Source of the DNA: an uncultured Burkholderiaceae bacterium
Lineage (GTDB): Bacteria; Pseudomonadota; Gammaproteobacteria; Burkholderiales; Burkholderiaceae
Length of the DNA stretch: 64,000 nt
Assembly (NCBI GenBank): GCA_937871985.1
Contig: CALMPB010000342.1
Location: forward strand, 1-64,000
Direction of reading: 5' to 3'
The notes beneath the pieces were generated by a model. That model made no database searches and was not told the origin of the DNA. It saw nothing but the letters and a program-made list of their open reading frames with translations. The position numbers and the translations under genes are program-made. Shown here piece by piece: positions 16,814-26,976 of this stretch; within the stretch, counting starts at the first letter, position 1; each line of letters opens with the position of its first letter.

Positions 16814-19800
16814 ATGGTCAACATGACTCGGCGCCAATTCTTCAAGGTGACAGGTACTACACTGGCGGGCTCCAGTCTGGCTTTACTGGGGGCCGCCCCC
16901 AGTCCGGCCCTGGCCGAAGTCAGACAGTACAAGCTGTCGCGCATGACTGAAACGCGCAATACCTGTCCTTACTGTTCGGTGGCTTGCGGCATTCTTATGT
17001 ACAGTCTGGGCGACGGCGCCATGAACGCCAAGGCCAGCATCACGCACATCGAAGGCGATCCCGACCACCCGGTCAACCGGGGCACGCTATGCCCCAAGGG
17101 TGCGGCGCTCATCGACTTCATCCACAGCCCCAACCGCCTGCAGTATCCCGAATACCGCGCGCCCGGCTCCGACAAATGGCAGCGCATGTCGTGGGACGAC
17201 GCTTTCACCCGCATCGCCAAGCTCATGAAGGACGACCGCGACGCCAACTTCGTCGAAAAAACCGACGACGGCAAAGTGGTCAACCGGTGGACGACCACGG
17301 GCATGCTGGCGGCTTCCGCCAGCAGCAACGAAGTCGGCTATGTTACGCACAAGGTCATCCGAAGCCTGGGTGTCCTGGGATTCGACAACCAGGCGCGTGT
17401 CTGACACGGCCCGACGGTGGCAGGTCTTGCCCCGACGTTTGGCCGTGGAGCGATGACGAACCATTGGGTCGACATCAAGAACGCGGATATCGTGCTGATC
17501 ATGGGCGGCAATGCGGCCGAGGCCCACCCCTGCGGGTTCAAATGGGTCACCGAGGCCAAGGCCCACAACAATGCGAAGCTCATCGTCGTCGATCCGCGCT
17601 TTACGCGCTCGGCGTCCGTGGCGGATTTCTATGCGCCCATACGTACCGGAACCGACATCATCTTCCTGGGCGGGGTCATCAAGTATTTGCTCGACAACGA
17701 CAAGATCCAGCACGAATACGTGCGCAACTATACGGATTTCCCGTTCATCGTGCGCGAAGACTTCGCCTTCAAGAACGGCTTGTATTCGGGCTACGACGAG
17801 GCCAAGCGCAGCTACGACAAAGACTCCTGGGAGTACGAGCGCGGCGAGGACGGCTACGTCAAGGTCGACCCCACGCTGCAGCATCCGCGCACGGTCTACC
17901 AATTGCTCAAACAGCATTATTCGCGCTATACGCCCGAGATGGTCTCGCGGGCCTGCGGCACGCCCCCCGAAAAGTTCCTGAAGGTCTGTGAAATGCTGGC
18001 CTCCACGTCGGGCACCGACCGGTCGGCCACCATTTTGTACGCGCTGGGCTGGACGCAGCACACCATCGGGTCGCAAATCATCCGCACCGGCGCCATGGTG
18101 CAGTTGCTGTTGGGCAATATCGGCGTGCCCGGCGGCGGCATGAATGCGCTGCGCGGCCATTCCAACATCCAGGGCCTTACCGACCTGGGCCTCATGACCG
18201 ACCTCCTGCCGGGCTACCTGACCCTGCCCAAGCAGGCCGAGCAGTCGTTCGACGCCTATATCGACGCGCGCACGCAAAAGCCGCTGCGGCCCAATCAGCT
18301 CAGCTACTGGAGCAACTACAAGAAATTCCACGTCAGCCTCATGAAGGCCTGGTGGGGCGATGCGGTGAACGCCGGGAACAACTGGGGCTTCGACTACCTG
18401 CCCAAGCTGGACAAGACGTACGACATGCTGCAGGTCTTCGAGTTGATGAACAAGGGCGAAATGACCGGCTATATATGCCAGGGCTTCAATCCCCTGGCGG
18501 CCGCGCCGTACAAAAAGAAACTGCTCGACGCCTTCTCCAAGCTCAAGTTCCTGGTCGTCATGGATCCCCTGGCCACCGAAACCGCCGAGTTCTGGCGCAA
18601 TGTCGGCGAGCACAACGACGTGGACACCGCCAGCATCAAGACCGAGGTGTTCCGCCTGCCCACCACCTGTTTCGCCGAAGAGGAAGGCGCGCTAGTCAAC
18701 TCGGGCCGCTGGCTGCAATGGCACTGGAAAGGGGCCGAGCCTCCGGGCGAGGCGAAAAGCGACATCGACATCATGGCCCAGTTGTTCGTGCGGCTGCGCA
18801 AGCTTTACCAGACCGAGGGCGGCAAGTATCCCGATCCCATCCTGAAGCTGTGGTGGCCGTACTCCAATCCCGAAAGCCCCACGGCCGAAGAGCTGGCCAA
18901 AGAGTACACGGGGCGGGCGCTGGTCGACCTGACCGATCCGGCAGGCAAGGTATTGCGCAAGGCGGGCGAGCAGCTTGCGGGCTTCGCCGAGCTGCGCGAC
19001 GACGGCACCACCATCAGCGGCTGCTGGATCTACGCCGGGGCCTGGTCGGCGGCCGGCAACCTCATGGCCCGCCGCGACAACAGCGACCCCACCGGAATCG
19101 GCCAGACGCTGAACTGGGCGTGGTCCTGGCCGGCGAACCGGCGCGTGCTGTACAACCGCGCGTCTTGCGATCCTCAAGGCAAGCCGTGGAATCCGCGGCG
19201 CAGCCTCATTTCATGGAACGGCAAGACCTGGGGCGGCGCCGACGTTCCGGACTTCAAGCTGGACGAAAACCCGGCGGGCGGCATGGGGCCGTTCATCATG
19301 AACCCCGAGGGCGTGGCCCGCTTCTTCGCGCGCAAGGGCATGGCCGAAGGGCCTTTCCCCGAGCACTACGAGCCGTTCGAGACGCCGGTGGGCTACAACC
19401 CGCTAAGCCCCGACGAGCCTCGGGCCATCAGCAACCCCGCGGCGCGGGTGTTCAAGGACGATCTGGCGACCATGGGCAAGGCCGCGCAGTTCCCCCACGT
19501 GGGCACCACCTACCGCCTGACCGAGCATTTCCATTACTGGACCAAGAACCTGCGGATCAATTCCATTCTGCAGCCCGAGCAGTTCGTCGAAATCGGCGAA
19601 GCCCTGGCCAAGGAAATGGACATTCCCAACGGTTCGCGGGTGAAGGTTTCCTCCAACCGGGGTTATATCAAGGCGGTTGCCTTGGTCACCAAGCGGATCA
19701 AACCGCTGACCATCGAAGGCAAAACCGTGCATCAGGTCGGCATTCCCATCCATTGGGGATTCGTGGGCATCGCCAAGCCGGGCTTCCTGGCGAACACGCT

Positions 19801-19876
19801 GACCCCGCCCGTCGGCGACGGCAATTCACAGACGCCCGAGACCAAGTCGTTCCTGGTCAAGGTCGAGAAGGTCTAG
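16814..19876 (+). CDS. fdnG: Formate dehydrogenase-N type catalytic subunit, selenoprotein
   Basis: This 1020-residue Mo/W-bis-MGD enzyme oxidises formate. The N-terminus has a twin-arginine signal (T-R-R-Q-F-F-K-V), so the enzyme faces the periplasm. A [4Fe-4S] site follows (C-P-Y-C-S-V-A-C-G, then L-C-P-K-G). An in-frame TGA at 17402-17404 (residue 197, in R-V-U-H-G-P-T-V-A) encodes selenocysteine, the metal ligand, at essentially the same position as in E. coli FdnG. A naive reading would split the gene in two at this codon. GGAG at 16804-16807 supports the start. The beta and gamma subunit genes, fdhE, selA, selB and tRNA-Sec follow on the same strand. Confidence 0.95.
17402..17447 (+). 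other. Selenocysteine codon and SECIS hairpin in fdnG
   Basis: The UGA is followed at once by an RNA hairpin. The lower stem CACGGCC (17405-17411) pairs with GGCCGTG (17441-17447). The upper stem GGCA (17419-17422) pairs with TGCC (17428-17431) and closes a GGTCT loop. A GGUCU-type apical loop is the known SelB contact in the E. coli formate dehydrogenase SECIS. Confidence 0.9.
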
Positions 19877-19886
19877 GAGTGCAGCC

Positions 19887-20786
19887 ATGGCATTGCAATC
19901 ACTCGATATCAAGCGGCGCTCGGCCACCACCACCCCGTCTCCCAGCGTGCGCGCGCCGGCGGCCGGCAGTGTCGCCAAGCTCATCGACACCACCAAATGC
20001 ATAGGCTGCAAGGCTTGCCAGGCGGCCTGCATGGAATGGAACGATTTGCGCGACGAAATCGGCATCAACGTGGGCGTTTACGACAACCCCGCCGACCTCA
20101 CCGACAAGTCCTGGACCGTCATGCGGTTTGCCGAGTACGAAAATCCCCAGGGCGACCTCGAATGGCTGATCCGCAAGGACGGCTGCATGCACTGCGAGGA
20201 TCCGGGGTGCCTCAAGGCCTGTCCGTCGCCGGGCGCCATCGTGCAGTACACCAACGGCATCGTGGACTTCCACGAAGAAAACTGCATTGGCTGCGGCTAT
20301 TGCATCACCGGCTGTCCCTTCGATATTCCGCGCATTTCCAAAGAGGATCACAAGGCCTACAAATGCACCTTGTGCTCCGACCGGGTGGCGGTGGGCCAGG
20401 AGCCGGCCTGCGTCAAGACATGCCCCACCGGCGCCATTGTGTTCGGCACCAAGGAAGACATGAAGCAGCACGCCGCCGAGCGCATCGTCGACCTGAAATC
20501 GCGCGGCTTCGAAAATGCCGGCCTGTACGATCCGCAGGGAGTGGGCGGCACGCACGTCATGTACGTGCTGCATCATGCCGACAAGCCGGGGCTGTACAGC
20601 GACCTGCCCAAGGATCCTGCCATCAGTCCCATGGTCGAGGTGTGGAAGGGCGTTGCCAAGCCCCTGGGCGTGGCCGTCATGGCGGTCACGGCGCTGGCCG
20701 GATTCTTCCATTACATGACCAAGGGCCCCCTCGAGTCGGATGCCGACGACGAGCGCAGGGCCGAGGAGGAAATCCATCATGAATGA
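19887..20786 (+). CDS. fdnH: Formate dehydrogenase beta subunit, four [4Fe-4S] clusters
   Basis: This 299-residue electron-transfer subunit has four cysteine groups typical of FdnH/Fdo[38 protein letters not shown], and C-T-L-C-S-D with a distant C-V-K-T-C-P. One hydrophobic segment near the C-terminus (about 255-275) anchors it in the membrane. It passes electrons from FdnG to the cytochrome b subunit. It starts 10 bases after fdnG with a GGAG site and overlaps the next gene by 8 bases. Confidence 0.94.
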   Translation: MALQSLDIKRRSATTTPSPSVRAPAAGSVAKLIDTTKCIGCKACQAACMEWNDLRDEIGINVGVYDNPADLTDKSWTVMRFAEYENPQGDLEWLIRKDGCMHCEDPGCLKACPSPGAIVQYTNGIVDFHEENCIGCGYCITGCPFDIPRISKEDHKAYKCTLCSDRVAVGQEPACVKTCPTGAIVFGTKEDMKQHAAERIVDLKSRGFENAGLYDPQGVGGTHVMYVLHHADKPGLYSDLPKDPAISPMVEVWKGVAKPLGVAVMAVTALAGFFHYMTKGPLESDADDERRAEEEIHHE

Positions 20787-21423
20787 GGTCAAGAAGCCCT
20801 GGACCATTCTGCGCTATACGCCGGGCGAGCGCGCCAATCATTGGATCATCGCCATTACCTTCGTATTGCTGGCGCTGTCCGGGCTGGGCTTGTTCCATCC
20901 GGCGTTTTACTGGCTGACCAGCCTGTTCGGCGGCGGCACCTGGACGCGCATTCTGCATCCGTTCGTGGGCCTGCTCATGGTCGTCTGCTTCGCGGTGTTC
21001 GCCGTGCGCATGTGGAGGCACAACCTCATGACGCGGCAGGATGTCCAGTGGCTGCGGCAAATCGGCGACGTCGTCAACGGGCACGAAGACAAGCTGCCCG
21101 ACGTGGGCCGCTACAACGCCGGCCAGAAAGTGCTGTTCTTCGCGCTGGTCCTATTCCTTCTGGTATTACTGGCCACCGGCGTGGTCATGTGGCGCGTGTA
21201 TTTCGGGGCGGTTTTCCCCATTGGCGCAATTCGCCTGGCTTCATTGCTGCATGCCTTGTTTGCATTTTTGCTGATTTGCGCGATCATTGTGCATATCTAT
21301 GCAGCCGTCTGGGTCAAGGGGTCGGTGCATGCCATGACGCAGGGCACGGTGTCGCCGGGTTGGGCCTGGAAACATCACCGGGCCTGGTTTCGCCAGATGT
21401 TCGGACTGCCGGCCCGGAAATAG
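20779..21423 (+). CDS. fdnI: Formate dehydrogenase gamma subunit, cytochrome b556
   Basis: This 214-residue membrane protein has four predicted helices (about residues 20-40, 55-75, 113-133 and 150-172). Histidines in the helices are suited to bind two b hemes, as in FdnI/FdoI, and the protein would deliver electrons to quinone. The start at 20779 overlaps the end of the beta subunit gene. GAGGAGG (20764-20770) precedes the ATG by 8 bases. An upstream in-frame start would extend deep into fdnH and is unlikely. Confidence 0.93.
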   Translation: MNEVKKPWTILRYTPGERANHWIIAITFVLLALSGLGLFHPAFYWLTSLFGGGTWTRILHPFVGLLMVVCFAVFAVRMWRHNLMTRQDVQWLRQIGDVVNGHEDKLPDVGRYNAGQKVLFFALVLFLLVLLATGVVMWRVYFGAVFPIGAIRLASLLHALFAFLLICAIIVHIYAAVWVKGSVHAMTQGTVSPGWAWKHHRAWFRQMFGLPARK

Positions 21424-21501
21424 CGTTTTTGCCTCGCCGTTTTGGTTCGGCGAGTGGCTGCCCCGCCCAGCGGAAGGCAGCCATGTTTTTAGGAGAGCGT
21501 A

Positions 21502-22431
21502 TTGCAGCGAATTTTGCCGCGCGGCGAGATCGAAAGCCTGGATCGCACGTCCATCCCCCGCGTCCGGCTGCCTGACCGGGCATCGGTGCTTGCCGACCGG
21601 GCGGCGCGCTTGCGGCAATTGGCGCCGGATAACGCGGCGCGCGACTATTTGCTGCTGATGGCGCAGTTGGTCGATGCGCAAGCGCATGCCCTGGCCGGGT
21701 TCTCGGCCCCCGAAGTCTCCGAAGACCGCATCTCGCAAGCCCAGGCGCATGGCATGCCGCCGCTGCAGGCCATGGGGTGGCGGCGCGACCCTGTCTGGCG
21801 CAGTATGCTGGCCGCGCTGCTCGACCATATGCTGGCGGCCGGCATTCCGCAGCCGGCGGCCAAGGTTTGCGCCGAACTGCAAGCTCTGGCCGCTGGCGGC
21901 GCCGACGAGCTCGAAGCCATGGCCGACGCGGTGCTGGCCGAGCGCGACGACGCCATCGACAGCACCGTCGCGCCTTTCGTGATGGCGGCCTTGCAAGTCT
22001 ACTTGATCGACCTGGCCAGCCGCTTCGACGAGCGGCAACTGCCGGTGGTCAGCCCATTCGGCGTGTGCCCGGTCTGTGCCAGCCTGCCGGTTGCCAGCGT
22101 GGTGCGCATCGGCGGTGCGCAAGACGGTTGTCGCTACTTGTGCTGTTCGCTGTGCGCGACGGAATGGCATCTAGTGCGCGTCACCTGTTCGCATTGCGAG
22201 CAGACCAAAGACATCGCCTACCATTCCATAGAAGGCGGCCGTGAGGGCGTCAGGGCCGAATCCTGCGAGCATTGCGGCACGTATCGCAAAATCTTCTACC
22301 AGGAAAAAGACTTCAACTTCGAGCCGGTGGCCGACGACCTGGCCAGCCTGGCGCTCGATGTCCTCATGGGCCAGGAAGGGTATTCGCGCGCCAGCGGCAA
22401 TCCTTTGCTGTGGCAGTCTTCGCAAGGATGA
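21502..22431 (+). CDS. fdhE: Formate dehydrogenase accessory protein FdhE (TTG start)
   Basis: This 309-residue assembly factor for respiratory formate dehydrogenases has four CxxC rubredoxin-like motifs: C-P-V-C, C-S-L-C, C-S-H-C and C-E-H-C. These lie between about residues 190 and 265 and bind iron in E. coli FdhE. The only good start is TTG at 21502, preceded by AGGAGA at 21491-21496. The nearby ATG at 21483 is in another frame. The N-terminal R-I-L-x-P-G-E-I-E-x-L fits the family start. It lies between fdnI and selA in an apparent operon. Confidence 0.9.
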   Translation: MQRILPRGEIESLDRTSIPRVRLPDRASVLADRAARLRQLAPDNAARDYLLLMAQLVDAQAHALAGFSAPEVSEDRISQAQAHGMPPLQAMGWRRDPVWRSMLAALLDHMLAAGIPQPAAKVCAELQALAAGGADELEAMADAVLAERDDAIDSTVAPFVMAALQVYLIDLASRFDERQLPVVSPFGVCPVCASLPVASVVRIGGAQDGCRYLCCSLCATEWHLVRVTCSHCEQTKDIAYHSIEGGREGVRAESCEHCGTYRKIFYQEKDFNFEPVADDLASLALDVLMGQEGYSRASGNPLLWQSSQG

Positions 22432-22433
22432 GC

Positions 22434-23867
22434 ATGGAATCCGCCCGTGAATCCAGCACCCCGCGCGCCACCGCGGCCGACATCCCCTCGGTGGATCGCC
22501 TGCTCAATACGCAAGCGGTCGTGCTGCTGCTGGCCGAGTACGGACGCACTCAGGTTACGGCTGCGCTGCGCAGGCTGCTGGACGATCTGCGCAGGCAGGT
22601 GCTGGAGGGCGCGGTGGCGCGCAAGGCGTTGCGGCCCGAGGCGCTGGCGCGCGACTTGCGCAATAGGCTCAAGCGCGATTCGGCGCCGCGCCTGAGGGCC
22701 GTGTACAACCTTACCGGCACGGTGCTGCACACCAATCTGGGGCGCGCCCTGCTGCCCGATGACGCCGTCCAGGCCGTGGTGCGGGCGCTTGCCGCGCCCG
22801 CCAATCTCGAATTCGATCTCGCCACGGGCCGGCGCGGCGACCGCGACGATCTCGTCGAGCACCTCGTTTGCGAATTGACGGGCGCCGAGGCGGCGACGGT
22901 GGTCAACAATAATGCCGCCGCCGTGCTGCTCATGCTGAACACGCTGGGCAACCGGCGCGAGGTGGTCGTGTCGCGCGGAGAGCTGGTCGAGATAGGCGGC
23001 GCTTTCCGCATTCCCGACATCATGCAGCGCGCCGGCGCCCGCCTGGTCGAGGTGGGAACGACCAACCGCACCCATGCGGTCGATTACGAAAACGCGGTGG
23101 GGCCGCGCACGGCCATGCTGATGAAAGTGCATTGCAGCAACTACGCGGTCACGGGCTTCACGAAAAGCGTGCCGGTTGCCGAGGTGGCGGCGATCGCCCG
23201 CCGCCATGGCCTGCCCACGGCCGTGGATCTGGGCAGCGGCACGTTGGTGGATCTTGGCCGGTGGGGGCTGCCCCGCGAGGCTACCGTCAGTGAAACCGTG
23301 CAGGCGGGCGCCGATGTCGTGACCTTCAGCGGCGACAAGCTGCTGGGCGGGCCGCAGGCCGGCTTGCTGGTGGGAAGTGCCGACATCATCCGCCGGATCA
23401 AGAAGAACCCGCTCAAGCGCGCCTTGCGGGTAGGCAAGCTGACACTGGCGGCGCTGGAACCGGTGCTGGCCTTGTACAAAGCGCCCGAGTTCCTGGCGGA
23501 GCGCCTGACGACGCTGCGCCTGTTGACTCGCCCGCGCGAACACATGGCGCTGCAAGCGTCGCGCCTGCAGCCCGTGCTGCAAAAGGCGCTGGGTCAGGCT
23601 TATGCCGTGCAGGACGCGCCGCTGTTCAGCCAGATCGGCAGCGGGGCCTTGCCGGTGGATCAATTGCCCAGCCACGGCCTGAAGATCAATTACGTGGGCA
23701 CGGGCGGCAAAGGGCGCCATCTCGACAAGCTCGAAGCGCGTTTGCGGGGCTTGCCGCGCCCCGTTATCGGCCGTATCGCCGATGATGCGCTGTGGCTGGA
23801 TTTGCGTTGCCTGGAAGAGCACGACGAAAAAGCGTTTGTCGAGCAACTGGGGGCGCTGCCTGCATGA
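22434..23867 (+). CDS. selA: L-seryl-tRNA(Sec) selenium transferase
   Basis: This 477-residue PLP enzyme converts seryl-tRNA(Sec) to selenocysteyl-tRNA(Sec) using selenophosphate. The PLP lysine lies in [14 protein letters not shown] (Lys302). The N-terminal tRNA-binding region (S-V-D-R-L-L-N) and the [15 protein letters not shown] block are typical. The start at 22434 is preferred over the ATG at 22428 because AAGGA lies at a better distance. It begins 2 bases after fdhE and overlaps selB by four bases (ATGA), indicating coupled translation. Confidence 0.95.
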   Translation: MESARESSTPRATAADIPSVDRLLNTQAVVLLLAEYGRTQVTAALRRLLDDLRRQVLEGAVARKALRPEALARDLRNRLKRDSAPRLRAVYNLTGTVLHTNLGRALLPDDAVQAVVRALAAPANLEFDLATGRRGDRDDLVEHLVCELTGAEAATVVNNNAAAVLLMLNTLGNRREVVVSRGELVEIGGAFRIPDIMQRAGARLVEVGTTNRTHAVDYENAVGPRTAMLMKVHCSNYAVTGFTKSVPVAEVAAIARRHGLPTAVDLGSGTLVDLGRWGLPREATVSETVQAGADVVTFSGDKLLGGPQAGLLVGSADIIRRIKKNPLKRALRVGKLTLAALEPVLALYKAPEFLAERLTTLRLLTRPREHMALQASRLQPVLQKALGQAYAVQDAPLFSQIGSGALPVDQLPSHGLKINYVGTGGKGRHLDKLEARLRGLPRPVIGRIADDALWLDLRCLEEHDEKAFVEQLGALPA

Positions 23868-25789
23868 TAGTAGGGACGGCCGGCCACATCGACCATGGCA
23901 AGACCACGCTGGTTCGCGCGCTTACCGGCGTGGAGACCGACAGGCTCAAGGAAGAAAAGGCGCGGGGCATTTCCATCGAACTGGGCTATGCCTACACCCC
24001 GTTGGACAACGGCGACGTGCTGGGCTTCATCGATGTTCCCGGACACGAGCGCCTGGTGCATACGATGGCCGCGGGAGCCAGCGGCATCGACTTCGGCTTG
24101 CTGGTGGTGGCGGCCGATGACGGCGTCATGCCCCAGACACGCGAGCATCTGGCCATTCTTGAGCTGTTGGGCGTCAGCCGCGGCGCCGTGGCGATCACCA
24201 AGATCGACCGGGTGGATGCCGCGCGGCTTGCCGCCGAGAGGCGCGAAGTCGAAGAACTCGTGGCGGACTCTTTTTTGCGCGATGCGCCGGTCTTCGCCGT
24301 GGATGCGGCGGCCGCGGATGCGCCGGGCGTGGGGGCCTTGCGGACGTATCTGCACGACAGCGCCAAGGCCATGGCGGCGTGCAGCGCCGACGGCCTGTTC
24401 CGGCTGGCGGTGGATCGAGTTTTTACCTTGCAGGGGCATGGCACGGTGGTCACCGGCACGGTTCATGGCGGCCGGGTGCTGGCCGGGCAGGACGAGGCTT
24501 CCTTGCGCCTGATGCCGGCGGGTCGGCCTGTGCGGGTGCGCAGCATCCATGCGCAAAACCGGGCCAGCCCGTCCGGCAGCGCCGGCCAGCGCTGCGCGCT
24601 GAACCTGGCGGGCATCGAAAAGCAGGCGGTGGAGCGTGGGGCGTGGATTGCCGATATCCGGTGCTTTGCGCCGTCGCGTCACGTCGATGCCGTCTTGCGG
24701 TTGCTGCCGTCGGCGGACGGTCCCGTACATGCCTGGTCGCCGCTGCATATTCATCTGGGCGCGGCGCATTATGTGGCGCATGCGGTGCCGTTGGCGCCGG
24801 AGTCGCTGGCCCCGGGGCGGGAAGGCCTGGTGCAGTGGGTGTTCGACGAGCCCGTCTGCGCCATGCCGGGCGACCACTATATCGTGCGCAACCCCCAGGC
24901 CAATCGTACCGTGGGCGGAGGCCGGGTGCTGGATCCCAACGCGCCCGACCGCAAGCGCCGCACCCCGCAGCGGCTGGCCTGGCTGGGCGCGGTGTCCGCC
25001 ATGCTCGATGGGGAGGGCATCGAAGCGTTGCTGGCACAGGCTCCACAAGGGCTGGATGAAGACCGGCTGACGCGCCTTGCCGGAAAAGACGCGAACGCCC
25101 TGCCTGCGCCGGACGGCGTGGTCTGGATCCAGGGGCAGGGCGCGCAGGCGCCCCGCACGCTGATCCTGCGCGCCAGTTGGGAACGTCTGGGCGACCGGGT
25201 GCTGCAGTCGCTGCAGGAATTTCATCAGGCCGCACCCGACGAACCGGGCGTGGGGACATCGCGGCTGCGGCGTATGGCTTTGCCGGCCCTGCCCGAAGCG
25301 CTGTGGCTGGCGCTGTGCGGCGAGCTGCTGGCAGAGGGCCGCGTGCAGCGCAACGGGCCCTGGTTGAGGCTGCCCGGCCACGCCGTGACCATGTCGGAGG
25401 CGGAACGCGTGCTGGCCGAGCGTGTGCTGCCGCTGATTCTTGCCGGAGGGTTCGACCCCCCGTGGGTGCGCGACCTGGCCCTCGATCTTGGCGAACAGGA
25501 AGACGCGTTGCGGCAATTGCTGCGCAAGCTTGTGCGCGACGGCCAGGTGCAGCAGGTTGTGCGCGACTTGTTCTACCACCGCGAGCAGGTGGCGGCCATG
25601 GCGGTATTGGTTGCCGAGCTGGGCGGGTCCGACGGCGTCGGCGCCGCCCGGTTCCGCGACGCCACGGGCCTGGGCCGCAAGCGCGCCGTCCAGGTGCTGG
25701 AGTTCTTCGACCGTGTCGGCTACACCCGCCGCGTGCGCGAGCGGCATGTGCCGCGTGGCTCAGGCGCGGCGTTTTTGTACGAGGAGTGA
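23864..25789 (+). CDS. selB: Selenocysteine-specific elongation factor
   Basis: This 641-residue GTPase delivers Sec-tRNA to ribosomes paused at a UGA-SECIS. The N-terminal GTP-binding domain has G-H-I-D-H-G-K-T (7-14), D-V-P-G-H (near 57) and T-K-I-D. Translation-factor beta domains follow, then C-terminal winged-helix repeats that bind the SECIS loop (the last has [12 protein letters not shown]). It is slightly longer than the E. coli protein. The gene overlaps selA, and tRNA-Sec starts 20 bases after its stop. Confidence 0.95.
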   Translation: MIVGTAGHIDHGKTTLVRALTGVETDRLKEEKARGISIELGYAYTPLDNGDVLGFIDVPGHERLVHTMAAGASGIDFGLLVVAADDGVMPQTREHLAILELLGVSRGAVAITKIDRVDAARLAAERREVEELVADSFLRDAPVFAVDAAAADAPGVGALRTYLHDSAKAMAACSADGLFRLAVDRVFTLQGHGTVVTGTVHGGRVLAGQDEASLRLMPAGRPVRVRSIHAQNRASPSGSAGQRCALNLAGIEKQAVERGAWIADIRCFAPSRHVDAVLRLLPSADGPVHAWSPLHIHLGAAHYVAHAVPLAPESLAPGREGLVQWVFDEPVCAMPGDHYIVRNPQANRTVGGGRVLDPNAPDRKRRTPQRLAWLGAVSAMLDGEGIEALLAQAPQGLDEDRLTRLAGKDANALPAPDGVVWIQGQGAQAPRTLILRASWERLGDRVLQSLQEFHQAAPDEPGVGTSRLRRMALPALPEALWLALCGELLAEGRVQRNGPWLRLPGHAVTMSEAERVLAERVLPLILAGGFDPPWVRDLALDLGEQEDALRQLLRKLVRDGQVQQVVRDLFYHREQVAAMAVLVAELGGSDGVGAARFRDATGLGRKRAVQVLEFFDRVGYTRRVRERHVPRGSGAAFLYEE

Positions 25790-25809
25790 GGCTATCATAC
25801 GGTTTCACT

Positions 25810-25905
25810 GGAAAGCATTCGCGCCCGGTGGCGCGGCTGGGCTTCAAACCCAGTTGGGGGCGTCAGACGCTCCCAGGTAGGTTCGACTCCTGCTGCTTTC
25901 CGCCA
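25810..25905 (+). tRNA. selC: tRNA-Sec (anticodon UCA)
   Basis: This 96-base gene has the long 8-bp acceptor stem expected of bacterial tRNA-Sec (GGAAAGCA at 25810-25817 with TGCTTTCC at 25894-25901), then discriminator G and an encoded CCA. The anticodon loop CTTCAAA carries TCA at 25844-25846. A long variable arm and a GTTCGACTC T-loop follow. It decodes the UGA in fdnG 8 kb upstream. Confidence 0.97.
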
Positions 25906-26015
25906 CAATACGTGCATCGAGTCCAGGATGGAGGCGGTTCTCGCGGTACGGCGCCTTCCGAGCGGGTTGTGCGGCAAGGGTCTACCCCATTTCAGGGCCT
26001 GGCCGGCGGATGGCA

Positions 26016-26930
26016 TTACTGCTGGTTTTTTTTAATGAAGTCCAAGAGTGCGCTGGATAAGCCTTGATCGTTGGTGTTTATGCCATAAACTTCCGATAGG
26101 TGGTTATGGCCGACCAGCTCGGCAAGTGCAATTCTCGAGTTGGTTTGGCATAGTCTTTCAGCCGCTTTCATGGTCTGCTCTTTGAACGTCGCCGGGTCGT
26201 GTTCCGCGCAGGCAAATAGTAGAGGCAGGTTGGTGTTGGCCAAGCCCGGCAACGCGCAGCGCGCGTCCATAATGGCTGGGTCGTCCCCAAAATAGCTTTC
26301 CACCATCGCGCTGTCTGAAAAGCTCGCCAAATCAAAAATACCCGAAATCAGCATGGCTCCAATGGCTCCTCCGCCAGGTACTGCATGAAATTCAGAGTGG
26401 CCAAGGTATTGAGCGACATGGGCGGCGCCGGCGGAGTGGCCCAAGAGGAAAACCCGGTGGGCATCGCCGCCATAGTCACCGATATGGCGTTTGATCCATT
26501 GGACAACCATACCTAAATCTTGTTGTGCGGATGGCCATTGATGGGCCGGGGCCAAGCGGTATGTGGCATTGACGCCGATCATTCCGTGGGTGGCAGCCCA
26601 AAGCATGACGTTATCGTAGAACGGGCTGGCCAGCGATTTTTTGCTTCCTCCCGTGAACCCTCCGCCGTGAATAAAAACCAGCACCGGTGCGGAACCGGAG
26701 CTTTCACCTGACGTGAACAGATCCAGCAGGTTCCGCTCGTGGGGGCCATAGTTTATGTCTCGCACCACGTTCATGCCGGAATAAGGTTCCGTCGCATGCA
26801 AAGATGAATACAACGCTGAGGTCTGCGCCGGCGCAATGACCGGCCCAATCTCTGCAAGCCGAAGCCCGATATGACGAGGGATGGCGGAAATGACTTTATT
26901 GGCGTCGATGGCTGTTTCTTTTGGTGGCAT
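26016..26930 (-). CDS. Alpha/beta-hydrolase esterase (HSL/BD-FAE type)
   Basis: This 304-residue hydrolase has an oxyanion-hole motif H-G-G-G (88-91) and a nucleophile elbow G-H-S-A-G (Ser166). The likely acid (D-P-A in A-E-H-D-P-A) and histidine (G-H-N-H-L) sit in the last 60 residues. It lies 46 bases downstream of a Baeyer-Villiger monooxygenase gene on the same strand, so it plausibly hydrolyses the ester or lactone that enzyme makes. The ATG at 26930 starts a protein of normal length; no strong ribosome site is visible, suggesting coupling to the upstream gene. Confidence 0.83.
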   Translation of the reverse strand: MPPKETAIDANKVISAIPRHIGLRLAEIGPVIAPAQTSALYSSLHATEPYSGMNVVRDINYGPHERNLLDLFTSGESSGSAPVLVFIHGGGFTGGSKKSLASPFYDNVMLWAATHGMIGVNATYRLAPAHQWPSAQQDLGMVVQWIKRHIGDYGGDAHRVFLLGHSAGAAHVAQYLGHSEFHAVPGGGAIGAMLISGIFDLASFSDSAMVESYFGDDPAIMDARCALPGLANTNLPLLFACAEHDPATFKEQTMKAAERLCQTNSRIALAELVGHNHLSEVYGINTNDQGLSSALLDFIKKNQQ

Positions 26931-26976
26931 GGTTTGACGATGGGTATCGAGGTTATGCGAATAAAATTTTAGGCGC

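Noticed and set aside
17402..17404. Apparent nonsense mutation or gene split in the formate dehydrogenase gene
   Set aside because: The UGA lies at the known selenocysteine position, is followed by a SECIS hairpin, and the Sec machinery is encoded downstream. The gene is intact.
17087..18613. Minus-strand open frame opposite fdnG
   Set aside because: A shadow of the highly expressed, GC-rich fdnG coding sequence; no start site or motif.
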